64,000 bases of DNA, from positions 1-64,000 of the forward strand of contig JAGBHK010000002.1 in assembly GCA_017935565.1 (NCBI GenBank). The letters are read 5' to 3'. This document shows positions 24,657-33,308 of the stretch, piece after piece (position 1 is the first letter of the stretch; every line of letters begins with the position of its first letter). The notes below the pieces were generated by a model, which was given only the letters and a program-made list of their open reading frames with translations, did no database searches and was not told the origin of the DNA. This stretch comes from Lachnospiraceae bacterium. Lineage in GTDB: Bacteria; Bacillota; Clostridia; Lachnospirales; Lachnospiraceae. The position numbers were made by a program, and so were the translations under genes.

Positions 24657-26174
24657 TTAATCCTCAATCTTATCCATTATCATCTTTTTCGCCCTATATC
24701 TAGAAACATTAAACTCTCTGATACCCATATCCTCTGTGTCAACTAACGCATTTTTCATATGTATATATCCGCACTGGTCTGAATTAGTCCGTACATATCC
24801 AATATTCTTAAGGTAATAACCCTTTATAACACTACCTTTATCTTCCATCCACTCTATGATAACTGGTGTCGCATCCGCAGACAATTCTTCAAACAAATAA
24901 AAATCATTATAAACCGCACCCTTAAAAAATACGCTTCTCGTCTCCTTACTACCTTCTACATTTACCTTCGCAATCCAGTAATCAGGCTTGGCAAATGCAA
25001 GAACAATGTAAAGGCAAGTCACAACCACCATACTATAGCGAAAAAGAGGAAATGTATCTGTAAATATGTATATCATAACTCCTATAAACACAAGAGCAAG
25101 CACTACCAGACTCCACAACACAAGTATTCTTAAAAATGTAAGATAATAATACTGAATATAAATTATCATTCTAAGAGCACTTGAAGCAATCATTATAAAT
25201 GTGCAAATAGACATTACTGCAAGTATCCCCTTAAATAGTTTGTTTGGCTTGAAGTAACACAAGCAAACCAGAACAATAATCAAATTCAATATACTTACCG
25301 CAAGAAGTTGAAAAAATCCCTCTCTTGCATATTCAGCATATGTGTAACCATCAGGCAGTTCCATATTTCCCATAAACAAATAAACTATCTGAATCACACT
25401 AAAGACAAGATATAGCACTGTCATAATTAATGCCATCGGAATAGCTATAAGAGGTTCCATATTTTTCTTATCAGAAACTTCTTCTATCAATTCTTTCTTC
25501 GCAGTGTAACACATAATACTGTATGTCACAACAAACATAAGACCAATCCTAAATCCAATAGAAATCATTGCAGATAAACTAAATCCTTCAAATATACCAT
25601 CGGCAAAATTTCTAAATACCACATCGGCACTTGAAAGCATTGCAAACACTACTACAAATAAAGGAATTGTAATCACTATGCCAACAACCACATAGAAAAC
25701 ATTACTATTTTTACTGCTCATTTTATTTTTACAATACCACAAAAAGTCACCAAATGGATTAAATATTTCACCAATAGACATTAAAAATACATTCAGTATT
25801 GAATTAAAATATTTCCCCAAGGTCCACTTTTTGGTATCATATATAATATCTAACACAAAACAGATGGTTAACAATAGCACTCCACATTTGTTAAAAAATA
25901 TAATTTTATCATCATCCGTACAAAATGTTGCAATAGATAATAACATTATACTTGTTATATAAAAAATACTCACCCTCTTTAGCTTAAACTCAAGCTTTTT
26001 AGCAAAAAACATTATCAATGCAATAGTCCCCACACTATATAATGCATATGTAATACCAGCATCATTGTCATACATACAAAATGCAAACAAGCACGCATAT
26101 AAAAATACTGCAACTCCGTATATATGAAAATTTTCCTTTATCTTTCCTATATATAAATTTCTCTCCTCGTTCAT
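24657..26174 (-). CDS. DUF4173-type polytopic membrane protein
   Basis: A 505-residue membrane protein with about 12 hydrophobic segments and a C-terminal soluble tail of about 95 residues. The segment VVFAMLSSADVVFRNF and the segment order match what I remember of DUF4173 proteins, whose function is unknown. It follows an HTH regulator gene (16-bp gap) and a DUF2975 membrane protein, suggesting a three-gene unit in which a small Xre regulator controls two membrane proteins. A weak hairpin and T-run follow the stop codon. Confidence 0.78.
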   Translation of the reverse strand: MNEERNLYIGKIKENFHIYGVAVFLYACLFAFCMYDNDAGITYALYSVGTIALIMFFAKKLEFKLKRVSIFYITSIMLLSIATFCTDDDKIIFFNKCGVLLLTICFVLDIIYDTKKWTLGKYFNSILNVFLMSIGEIFNPFGDFLWYCKNKMSSKNSNVFYVVVGIVITIPLFVVVFAMLSSADVVFRNFADGIFEGFSLSAMISIGFRIGLMFVVTYSIMCYTAKKELIEEVSDKKNMEPLIAIPMALIMTVLYLVFSVIQIVYLFMGNMELPDGYTYAEYAREGFFQLLAVSILNLIIVLVCLCYFKPNKLFKGILAVMSICTFIMIASSALRMIIYIQYYYLTFLRILVLWSLVVLALVFIGVMIYIFTDTFPLFRYSMVVVTCLYIVLAFAKPDYWIAKVNVEGSKETRSVFFKGAVYNDFYLFEELSADATPVIIEWMEDKGSVIKGYYLKNIGYVRTNSDQCGYIHMKNALVDTEDMGIREFNVSRYRAKKMIMDKIED

Positions 26175-26190
26175 CCCGATTTCCTCCTAA

Positions 26191-26406
26191 TTAATCTTCT
26201 GTATCCTCTACATACTCCAATATGTCACCCGGCTGACAATTAAGTGCCTTACATATAGCATCCAATGTTTCAAGTCTGACTGCCTTCGCCTTGTTATTCT
26301 TAAGTATTGAAAGATTAGCAAGTGTAATGTCAACCTCACCGGCAAGCTCTGTAAGACTCTTCTTTCGCTTCGCCATCATTACATCAAGATTTATAATAAT
26401 CGCCAT
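26191..26406 (-). CDS. Xre-type HTH regulator, YozG-like
   Basis: A 71-residue Cro/C1-type regulator: MAIIINLDVMMAKRKKSLTELAGEVDITLANLSILKNNKAKAVRL split over helices, then ALNCQPGDILEYVEDTED. This minimal form (YozG type) is regularly found next to DUF2975 membrane proteins, as here (8 bp). I prefer the ATG at 26406, which has AGAGGT at proper distance, over the GTG at 26412, which overlaps that site. Its ligand or signal is unknown. Confidence 0.87.
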   Translation of the reverse strand: MAIIINLDVMMAKRKKSLTELAGEVDITLANLSILKNNKAKAVRLETLDAICKALNCQPGDILEYVEDTED

Positions 26407-26420
26407 ACTCACACCTCTTC

Positions 26421-26870
26421 CTATATTGTAAAGTCGTTCTCTTCCTTATATTCAATTGCCTGTTCAAATACAAAAGATAATACCTTGCTAAATAAACCTG
26501 CTATAACAAAAACAAGTATAACAACCAGCATAGCAGCAGTCATAAATACTATTGTTCTAACAATTGACATTAACACAATAAAGAAGCTCCACTTACACAT
26601 CTTATCAAGACTTGTTACATTTTCTCGCACAAAGCAGTTATTGTCTATGACAGTTTTAAATATTTTGCGCAGTTCTCTAATAATAACAATCGCTGCAATT
26701 CCAAGAACAAAATATATCAATACAAGTTCACCATAGTGTTCTTTGAAATGTTCAATATATCTTCCAATCCACTTTATAGACCATGGTAATGTAGCTATCA
26801 CTAGCATTCCACCATAAAACATAAAATCCAATATGTATTTAGTAAATTTAATTAATTTGTCCTTATTCAT
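26421..26870 (-). CDS. DUF2975 membrane protein
   Basis: A 149-residue membrane protein with four hydrophobic segments. The central VIDNNCFVRENVTSLDKMCKW region (FxxENVxxLxxIG-type pattern) is the DUF2975 hallmark. Its partner HTH regulator follows directly. Function is unknown; such pairs are common in Firmicutes and probably sense a membrane signal. Confidence 0.83.
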   Translation of the reverse strand: MNKDKLIKFTKYILDFMFYGGMLVIATLPWSIKWIGRYIEHFKEHYGELVLIYFVLGIAAIVIIRELRKIFKTVIDNNCFVRENVTSLDKMCKWSFFIVLMSIVRTIVFMTAAMLVVILVFVIAGLFSKVLSFVFEQAIEYKEENDFTI

Positions 26871-27009
26871 AAATATCCTCCATTCTGAGCAAATTTTCTT
26901 CTCCCCTTATGTAATGGATAATACTACCATTTTTATTGTTTGTCAACTTATTTTTATCGTTTTGCAATAAATTTGTTTTGTTTTTCGATAATTTTCATCA
27001 AACGCCAAA

Positions 27010-27037
27010 ATGGCGAGTAGTCGAAGCTACTCGCCAT
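27010..27037 (-). terminator. Terminator after the HTH/DUF6773 unit
   Basis: ATGGCGAGTAG and CTACTCGCCAT form a perfect 11-bp stem with a 6-nt loop, followed by TTTT on the minus strand. The stem core GCGAGTAG recurs in the terminator at 27871-27894. Confidence 0.82.
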
Positions 27038-27093
27038 ATCTTATAATACACTCCCTGCCATATAACATTCTCGCCACTATACCAATCTGAAGT

Positions 27094-27561
27094 TTACTCT
27101 GTCTCTACTTCTTCCTCTAACTCATCTAAACGCTTCCTGTATATAGATGCACTGATAGTAAAAATAATTAGGCAAATAGCAAAAACTATTCCGCCTGTAA
27201 TAATCCCTGCACAAATAGAACCTACAGGCATACCACTTCTCCTATAAAACATAATAAACATTATTACAGCCATAATTAAACCAGCCACAATACTAGCTAT
27301 TAAATTTGTCTTAGGGTCTGCCTTTAACCGTCTGTCCCAGATACCATTTCTAATACATGCTACGCAAAAATAAACACAAAGTCCCAAAAATACAATCAAC
27401 TCACCGATTACATACTGCAACGCATTATCAGATATGATCATCTGTACAACCAAACTTATAAATAGTGCCCAATATGAAAACCAACAACAATTATGCTCAA
27501 TCTGAAGTAACTTCTGCTCCTGCATTTCATCTAAATTATTCTTCACTTTATTCTTCTTCAT
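27094..27561 (-). CDS. DUF6773-like membrane protein
   Basis: A 155-residue membrane protein with four hydrophobic segments, starting with a charged NLDEMQEQKLLQIEHNCCWFSYW amphipathic region. I associate this LDEMQEQKLLxIEHNxCWxxFW pattern with DUF6773, with fair confidence. The start at 27561 fits the GGGAGG site eight bases upstream and overlaps the end of the HTH gene by 14 bp, so the two are coupled. Function is unknown. Confidence 0.75.
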   Translation of the reverse strand: MKKNKVKNNLDEMQEQKLLQIEHNCCWFSYWALFISLVVQMIISDNALQYVIGELIVFLGLCVYFCVACIRNGIWDRRLKADPKTNLIASIVAGLIMAVIMFIMFYRRSGMPVGSICAGIITGGIVFAICLIIFTISASIYRKRLDELEEEVETE

Positions 27562-27760
27562 TCTCATCATCCTCCCAAAATAAATCATCTAATGTTTTAC
27601 CCAAAGCCTTACAAATCGCCAAGCATAGTTTTAGTGAGGGGTTATAATCCCCGGATTCAATCATTCCAATTGTCTGTCTGGTCACACCAATCATCTTGGC
27701 TAGTTCAATTTGCGAGATATCTTTTTCTATTCTTGCAAATTTTAATTTTAAATTCTTCAT
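27548..27760 (-). CDS. Xre-type HTH regulator
   Basis: A 70-residue Cro/C1-type regulator with a textbook helix-turn-helix: FARIEKDISQIELAKMIGVTRQTIGMIESGDYNPSL, then CKALGKTLDDLFW. An AAGGAGGAG ribosome binding site precedes the ATG. It is coupled to the DUF6773-like membrane protein gene and very probably represses its own promoter through the inverted repeat around the -35 box. Confidence 0.9.
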   Translation of the reverse strand: MKNLKLKFARIEKDISQIELAKMIGVTRQTIGMIESGDYNPSLKLCLAICKALGKTLDDLFWEDDENEEE

Positions 27761-27781
27761 ATTGACTCCTCCTTTACATTT

Positions 27782-27809
27782 ATAATATCATATATTTTGC
27801 AAATGTCAA
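27782..27809 (-). promoter_or_regulatory. Promoter with inverted repeat for the HTH/DUF6773 unit
   Basis: TTGACA (27804-27809), 16 bp and TATTAT (27782-27787) on the minus strand. An inverted repeat flanks it: TTTGCAAATGT (27796-27806), overlapping the -35 box, and ACATTTGCAAA (27839-27849), 32 bp upstream. This is a likely autoregulatory operator pair. Confidence 0.72.
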
Positions 27810-27870
27810 TTATATTTTACACTAAATATTTATATTTAACATTTGCAAATAAAATCTTACCATATAAAAA

Positions 27871-27894
27871 AGCGAGTAGCACAAGCTACTCGCT
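27871..27894 (-). terminator. Terminator after the 80-residue membrane protein gene
   Basis: AGCGAGTAGC and GCTACTCGCT form a perfect 10-bp stem with a 4-nt loop, followed by a run of T on the minus strand. Confidence 0.87.
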
Positions 27895-27900
27895 ATATTC

Positions 27901-28143
27901 CTACATAATTTTAAAAAGAATCAACACTATTATAAATGCAATAATTATAAGTCCTGTCGCAAACATTGTTGGTACTAACATCATTTTAGTCGCCATCCAA
28001 TATGTTCTCCAAATATCTCTAAGCGAAGAACTTGTACCGCTTTTGCTAAATTTACTACCGCCTGATACACTTGACATATCAGCAATAGTTCTGCCGTCAT
28101 CTATATATGTTATCTTTTCTTTTTTCTTTTTTTCTTTTCCCAT
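27901..28143 (-). CDS. Small membrane protein next to oppF
   Basis: An 80-residue protein: Lys-rich start MGKEKKKKEKITYIDDGRTIADMSSVSGG, a Ser-rich linker, then SLRDIWRTYWMATKMM and one long C-terminal membrane segment. I recall similar small proteins with ITYIDDGRTIADMS from Lachnospiraceae, but no function. It starts 9 bp after the oppF fragment, so it was probably the last gene of an oligopeptide transporter operon. It appears intact. Confidence 0.75.
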   Translation of the reverse strand: MGKEKKKKEKITYIDDGRTIADMSSVSGGSKFSKSGTSSSLRDIWRTYWMATKMMLVPTMFATGLIIIAFIIVLILFKIM

Positions 28144-28152
28144 ATTTGCTCC

Positions 28153-28947
28153 CTATTTATCCAATAAATGACAAGCTGCAAAATGACCATTACCGTATTC
28201 CTTATACTCTGGAGTAACATGCTTACATATTTCCTTTGCATGAGGACAACGTGTATGGAAACGACAGCCCTTTGGTGGGTTGGCTGGAGATGGGATATCT
28301 CCATTTAATATAATTCTGTTCATCTTAACATCAGGGTCTGGATATGGAATCGCTGAAAACAACGCCTGTGTATACGGATGCAATGGATTATCAAAAATAT
28401 CCTTCTTGCTACCAAACTCCATCATTGCACCTAAGTACATAACACCAATCTTATCCGAAATAAACTTAACAACAGATAAGTCATGGGAAATGAATACATA
28501 TGTAAGATTCATTTCTTCCTGAAGTTTTTTAAGCAAGTTGATAATCTGCGCCTGAATAGACACGTCAAGGGCCGATACAGGCTCATCACAAACAACTAAG
28601 CTTGGATTAACTGATAAAGCTCTTGCAATACAAATTCTCTGACGCTGACCACCTGAGAATTCATGAGGATATCTCTCATAGTAATAATCTCTAAGACCAC
28701 ATTTATCCATTAAATCAAGAACATAGTCCTTAATCTCTGCCTTTGGCACAATGTTGTGCACCTGAACAGGCTCTGAAAGGATACCACCAACTGTACTTCT
28801 AGGTGGTAATGATGAATATGGGTCCTGGAAAATAATCTGCATTTTCTTTCTAATTTCTCTCATCTGTGCTGATTTGAAATTAGTTATATCCTGACCTTCA
28901 AATATAATCTGTCCGGCTGTTGGCTGGTGAAGTTTTAATACCGCTCT
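28153..28947 (-). pseudogene. oppF: 5'-truncated oligopeptide ABC transporter ATPase (oppF)
   Basis: In-frame OppF sequence begins abruptly at RAVLKLHQPTAGQIIFEGQD (28947) and runs through IFQDPYSSLPPRS, signature FSGGQRQRICIARAL, Walker B LVVCDEPVSALD, H-loop FISHDLSVV and the C-terminal oligopeptide domain with Cys-rich RFHTRCPHAKEICKH. The first 50 or so residues, including the whole Walker A motif (GESGCGK), are missing, and sequence upstream of the join is unrelated. An ATG at 28863 could start a 236-residue product, but it could not bind ATP normally. The other opp genes are absent. I read it as a deletion remnant. Confidence 0.85.
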
Positions 28948-28997
28948 ATCGCAATAATCCCGTAGCGTGACTTAAGTTTACTTAATACTTTTTTCAT
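28935..28997 (-). CDS. 20-codon ORF, possible remnant of a deleted gene
   Basis: MKKVLSKLKSRYGIIAIERY starts at an ATG with GGAG eight bases upstream and follows a good promoter (29063-29091), so transcription and translation signals are intact. The sequence then runs into the oppF fragment in another frame and stops. The first 16 residues look like the amphipathic N-terminus of AgrD-type cyclic peptide precursors (MKKxLSKLxSKYGxIA), of which the rest would be lost. That match is from memory and is uncertain. Confidence 0.35.
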   Translation of the reverse strand: MKKVLSKLKSRYGIIAIERY

Positions 28998-29062
28998 GAC
29001 GTCTCCTAATGAATCCTTTACGTAATATTTTGTCAGGGCATACTTAAGCCCATTATGAATTT

Positions 29063-29091
29063 ATAATACCACAAACGTCATCTCACGTCAA
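29063..29091 (-). promoter_or_regulatory. Promoter upstream of the oppF fragment
   Basis: TTGACG (29086-29091), 17 bp and TATTAT (29063-29068) on the minus strand. It drives a leader of about 60 nt ending in the 20-codon ORF and then the truncated oppF. Confidence 0.72.
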
Positions 29092-29164
29092 CTTTTAAAA
29101 GCCCCAAAAAGCCCTATTTTACGCGCTTTTTTGCATTTTTAAGTTAGTGTTTTTGCAATGCGTT

Positions 29165-30247
29165 TCAATGAAGTTCTAGCATGGATTCTATAAATATTCC
29201 ATAACCTTTTGTTGGATCATTTACAAGCACATGCGTAACCGCACCTATTATTTTTCCATTCTGTATAATTGGACTACCTGACATACCTTGAACAATACCA
29301 TTAGTTATAGATAATAAACGCTCATCCGTAACCTCAATTGTTAGGTGCCTATTAGTATTTTCTTTCGACTTATCAATATTTGTAATTTTAATTTCGTAAT
29401 CTTCTATTTTTCCAGACACCATACTCATAATATATGCCGTTCCCTTTTTTACTTCACTTGCTTTTGCAACTTCCATATACTCAAGGTCATATTTTTCCAT
29501 AATATACTTGTCATCAACATTTCCAAATATACCAATTTCTGAATTTTTAGTTATCTCACCAATTATGTTGTCGTCATCATAATTAATAGTACCGCTCAAA
29601 CCTCCAGGAACACCATCTATTCCCTTCTTTATCCCCCAAATTCTTGCATTATATAACAGTCCAGTATTGGTCGCTAATAATTCGCCCGTATCAATATCGC
29701 TAATTCCATGCCCCAAGGCACCAAAACTTCCATCATTAGAAACATATGTCATCGTTCCAATACCTTGTGTATCATCGCGAACCCATATTCCCATTTTATA
29801 TTCATTTAATGTAGTTTTAACCGGAACTATCGTGACATTTAGCATTTCTTCGTTGCGTCTGATTTTTAGTTCAATTTCATCATCTCCATATTTATTAACC
29901 AAAAAAAGTAATTGAGATTTCGAACTAACATCAATACCATTTACTGCAACAATATAATCCCCAGCTTGAACCATATCCAAAGCGGGCTCATAAGTTATAC
30001 CGTCTTCGCCTTCTACTTTCCCACAAGAAATAACCATAACTCCATTGGTTTCAAGATATATTCCCACTGGAAATCCACAAGGCATCACCTTAAATTCTTC
30101 ACTAACATCTGAACTGACAACATTTTCATCGACATTCCACATATTTTCAGTAGAAATATTATTTATATAAATAAAAGAAAACGCAATCGTCAGCATTATT
30201 ATTGCTATCAGACTGCGTCTATAATATTTAACTCGCACTTCGTCCAT
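29165..30247 (-). CDS. spoIVB: SpoIVB peptidase
   Basis: A 360-residue S55 serine peptidase that, during sporulation, cleaves SpoIVFA and so activates SpoIVFB and sigma-K in the mother cell. One N-terminal membrane segment is followed by a PDZ domain (about residues 60-135) and the peptidase domain with GALGHGISDIDTGEL (catalytic His near 177) and VQGMSGSPIIQNGKIIGAVTHV (catalytic Ser near 321). All key residues are present. It follows recN (54-bp gap), the normal clostridial order, but spo0A, usually next, is missing here. Confidence 0.95.
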   Translation of the reverse strand: MDEVRVKYYRRSLIAIIMLTIAFSFIYINNISTENMWNVDENVVSSDVSEEFKVMPCGFPVGIYLETNGVMVISCGKVEGEDGITYEPALDMVQAGDYIVAVNGIDVSSKSQLLFLVNKYGDDEIELKIRRNEEMLNVTIVPVKTTLNEYKMGIWVRDDTQGIGTMTYVSNDGSFGALGHGISDIDTGELLATNTGLLYNARIWGIKKGIDGVPGGLSGTINYDDDNIIGEITKNSEIGIFGNVDDKYIMEKYDLEYMEVAKASEVKKGTAYIMSMVSGKIEDYEIKITNIDKSKENTNRHLTIEVTDERLLSITNGIVQGMSGSPIIQNGKIIGAVTHVLVNDPTKGYGIFIESMLELH

Positions 30248-30301
30248 AATAACACTCCTTAAAAATTAACTTTAATGTTATTATGATTTGTTTAAGTCAT
30301 A

Positions 30302-31996
30302 TCAATTCTGTATATTTTTGTTTGCCTTGGCAAATTCTTTCATTTCTTTGGCATTTTCTCTTACAGCATCAGAAATATTCATTCCACCAAGCATTCTTGA
30401 AAGTTCTTCAATTTCGCCTTTCTCTGACAATCTAGTAATACTTGTTTTTGTATAATCATCCACCACATTTTTTTCAATTACGAAATGAGCATCAGCCATA
30501 GCTGCAATTTGAGGCAAATGTGTAATACAAATAACTTGATGATTTCTACTAATAATACCAAGTTTATCAGCAACAAGTCCTGCTGTTTTTCCGCTAATAC
30601 CAGTGTCAATCTCATCAAAAATCAATGTATCAATCTCGTCTTTATTAGCAAGAATTGTCTTTAAACCAAGCATAATTCTTGACAATTCACCACCAGATGC
30701 AACATTTTTAAGAGGACGTAATTCTTCACCTGGATTAGTAGATATCATAAATTCCACATCATCCATGCCTTTTGGTGTAAACTCATCGCATGAAACAAAT
30801 TTAACATCGAATGATACTTCAAGGAAATTCAAGTCCATAAGCGTTGAAATTATGTCTTTTGAAAGCTTCTTTGCTGCATCCTTTCTGATTTTCGTCATTT
30901 TATTTGATAAATCAAGTAAAGTCTTTGTTTTTTCACTAATTTGCTTTTCTACAGCATTTTTAGCATTTTCATAATCCTTAAGTTCATTTAATTTATCATT
31001 TAATTCTTCGTATTTATTCAATACATCCTCAATCGTCTTACCGTGCTTCATCTTAAGCTTGTTAATTAAATCAAGGCGTTTCATAACAGAATTTGCCTTT
31101 TCTTCATTATATGAAATATCATCTACATAATCAGACATAGCATGACTTACATCCATACAAATAGAATCTAAATCCATCAATGAATTATAAATATTACCTA
31201 GTCTATCATCTAAATTTGCAACCGAATTCATTGCAGAAATCGCAGCAGAAATCTTATCTGATACACCATTTCCAGAAGAAAACTCGTTGATTGCCACAGC
31301 TAACGACTCATATATTTTTTCTTGATTAGAAAAAATCTTATAATCATTCTCTAAGGCTTCATCTTCCCCTACTTTAAGTTCTGCTTCTTCTATTTCATTA
31401 ACCTCATATTCAATAAAAGATAATTCCCTAATACGCTGGTCTTCATCCATTGTAAATGAGGCCTGTTTCTTAAGCAATTCCTTATACTCTTTATAATTTT
31501 TGTTATATTCTTCTGAAATATCCTTTAAATCCTCATAAGCAAATTCATCCAATATTTCTAGATGTTTACTTTTATGCAACAACGACTCGTGCTCATGTTG
31601 ACCGTGCATATCAATAAGCAATGTAGTAAGTTCTCTCAACTTAACTGCTGTCTGAGTTTCTCCATTTACTTTAATTATGCTTTTACCATTAATGATTTTT
31701 CTTGAAATAATAATCTGCCCATCAGATGCCTCAATACCCATATCGTCAATAACAGTTTTAATTTTTTCGTTATTCACATAATCATCAATAGAAAAAATCA
31801 ATTCCACCAAACCATGGTCTGCAAACTTACCAACAACATCCTTTGGCATTTTCCCACCCAATGCAAGTTCAATTGATCCAATTATAATCGATTTTCCGGC
31901 ACCTGTTTCACCTGACAAAATATTTAAACCATCTTGAAAAGAAACTTCAATTTCATCAATAAGCGCCATATTTTTCACATGTAAATTTAATAACAT
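30302..31996 (-). CDS. recN: DNA repair protein RecN
   Basis: A 564-residue SMC-like ATPase in double-strand break repair. The N-terminus shows Walker A GETGAGKS (about residues 32-39), the middle is a long coiled coil (about residues 150-380), and the C-terminus shows the signature VASGGELSRIMLGLK and Walker B DTLIFDEIDTGISGKTA, followed by ICITHLPQIAAMA. The length is normal. It lies downstream of argR, the standard order argR-recN-spoIVB. Confidence 0.96.
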   Translation of the reverse strand: MLLNLHVKNMALIDEIEVSFQDGLNILSGETGAGKSIIIGSIELALGGKMPKDVVGKFADHGLVELIFSIDDYVNNEKIKTVIDDMGIEASDGQIIISRKIINGKSIIKVNGETQTAVKLRELTTLLIDMHGQHEHESLLHKSKHLEILDEFAYEDLKDISEEYNKNYKEYKELLKKQASFTMDEDQRIRELSFIEYEVNEIEEAELKVGEDEALENDYKIFSNQEKIYESLAVAINEFSSGNGVSDKISAAISAMNSVANLDDRLGNIYNSLMDLDSICMDVSHAMSDYVDDISYNEEKANSVMKRLDLINKLKMKHGKTIEDVLNKYEELNDKLNELKDYENAKNAVEKQISEKTKTLLDLSNKMTKIRKDAAKKLSKDIISTLMDLNFLEVSFDVKFVSCDEFTPKGMDDVEFMISTNPGEELRPLKNVASGGELSRIMLGLKTILANKDEIDTLIFDEIDTGISGKTAGLVADKLGIISRNHQVICITHLPQIAAMADAHFVIEKNVVDDYTKTSITRLSEKGEIEELSRMLGGMNISDAVRENAKEMKEFAKANKNIQN

Positions 31997-32023
31997 ATTT
32001 AACCTCTTTCCAGGTCGTTCCCA

Positions 32024-32476
32024 CTATCCATTAAGTATTTTTTTAAGTCTCTCCATCACTTCAAATACTTTTTCCTTATGTCTAATAACACATAATATTG
32101 TGTCATCACCAGCAACTACACCTACAATTTCATTTAATCCAAGAGCATCTACAGACGCTGCAACAGCCATTGCCATTCCTGAAGATGTTTTTATAACAAC
32201 TATATTTTCCGCATAATCCATAGATATGTATCCAGCTTTTAAAACTTTCAATAAAGTTTCGTTAAATTCTGTTTTATTGTTGTTTGATACTGCATATTTT
32301 TGTTGTCCACCCTTTGCAGGCGCCTTTGTAACACCTAGTTCTCTTAAATCTCTTGAAATCGTCGCTTGTGTCACATTAAACCCACTGTTAATTAGTCTTT
32401 CGGCTAAGTCTTCCTGTGTAAAAATATCATTATTTTCAATTAATTCCAATAATTTATTTTGTCTCGCAGTTTTCAT
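32024..32476 (-). CDS. argR: Arginine repressor ArgR
   Basis: A 150-residue hexameric regulator of arginine metabolism. The N-terminal winged helix (TQEDLAERLINSGFNVTQATISRDLRELGVTK) carries the SR in the recognition helix, and the C-terminal arginine-binding domain contains the conserved GVVAGDDTILCVI. The gene starts within the end of the NAD kinase gene (23-bp overlap). Confidence 0.96.
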   Translation of the reverse strand: MKTARQNKLLELIENNDIFTQEDLAERLINSGFNVTQATISRDLRELGVTKAPAKGGQQKYAVSNNNKTEFNETLLKVLKAGYISMDYAENIVVIKTSSGMAMAVAASVDALGLNEIVGVVAGDDTILCVIRHKEKVFEVMERLKKILNG

Positions 32477-33305
32477 TACTACTCATCTTCCTTCTTAGTA
32501 TTTCCAAAAATCCAACACTACTTAATTTAATCATCTTTGTGCTAACTTGTGCTCTTCTAACAACAAGCTTATCTCCGGTTTCTAAGCCACACATTTTTTC
32601 ACCGTCAAAATAAGCGTTGCACAATTCATTTTCGTATTTTCTATTAGCAACAACAATAACCTCTACCTCATCTGTTGAATCCAACACAATACTTCGCGTA
32701 TTGAGCGTATGCGGACAAACCGGTGTCACAACAATGAGATTTGCGCTAGGTTTAACAATCGGCCCCCCCGCTGACATACTATAAGCCGTTGAACCTGTAG
32801 GCGTTGAAACAATTAAACCATCAGCTTTATATGAATTCAGATGCAATCCATTAACATGCATATCAAATTCAAGAATACTAAGTCCGCCACCACGATTAAT
32901 TACCATATCATTCAGAGCCACACCTTCTGCAATGATATCGTTTCCTCTTACAACTTGTCCCTGCAACATCATGCGTGGTTCAATGACATAATCATCCACA
33001 ATAAGCTTATCCATAGCTTCGTACACATCATCTTTTTCAGTTGCTGCCAAGAAGCCCAAGCGTCCAACATTTATTCCCAAAAACGGAATATCCGCTTGTT
33101 GCAATTCTCTAGCAGCGTTAAGCAATGTACCATCCCCACCGAACACTATTATGCATTCAGTTTCTTCTTCTATCATTTCTTTTTTCACATATCCGGTTAC
33201 TGCTTTTACATGACATCCTTTGCTTTCCAAATACGTTTTTACTTTGGAGCATAATTCAATGCCTTCTATTTTTTCTTCATTTGCAATTAAAAAAAACTTT
33301 TTCAA
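32454..33305 (-). CDS. nadK: NAD kinase
   Basis: A 283-residue NAD(+) kinase (PpnK) that makes NADP. Motifs are VFGGDGTLLNAAR (GGDG), NVGRLGFLA, LNDMVINRGG and DGLIVSTPTGSTAYSMSAGGPIV. Translation probably starts at a TTG (33305) after a GGGGTG site; no better ATG exists near the conserved start MKKFFLIAN. It begins 3 bp after dxs, leaving no room for tlyA, which many Clostridia carry between these two genes. Confidence 0.95.
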   Translation of the reverse strand: MKKFFLIANEEKIEGIELCSKVKTYLESKGCHVKAVTGYVKKEMIEEETECIIVFGGDGTLLNAARELQQADIPFLGINVGRLGFLAATEKDDVYEAMDKLIVDDYVIEPRMMLQGQVVRGNDIIAEGVALNDMVINRGGGLSILEFDMHVNGLHLNSYKADGLIVSTPTGSTAYSMSAGGPIVKPSANLIVVTPVCPHTLNTRSIVLDSTDEVEVIVVANRKYENELCNAYFDGEKMCGLETGDKLVVRRAQVSTKMIKLSSVGFLEILRRKMSSNENCETK

Positions 33306-33308
33306 TAA

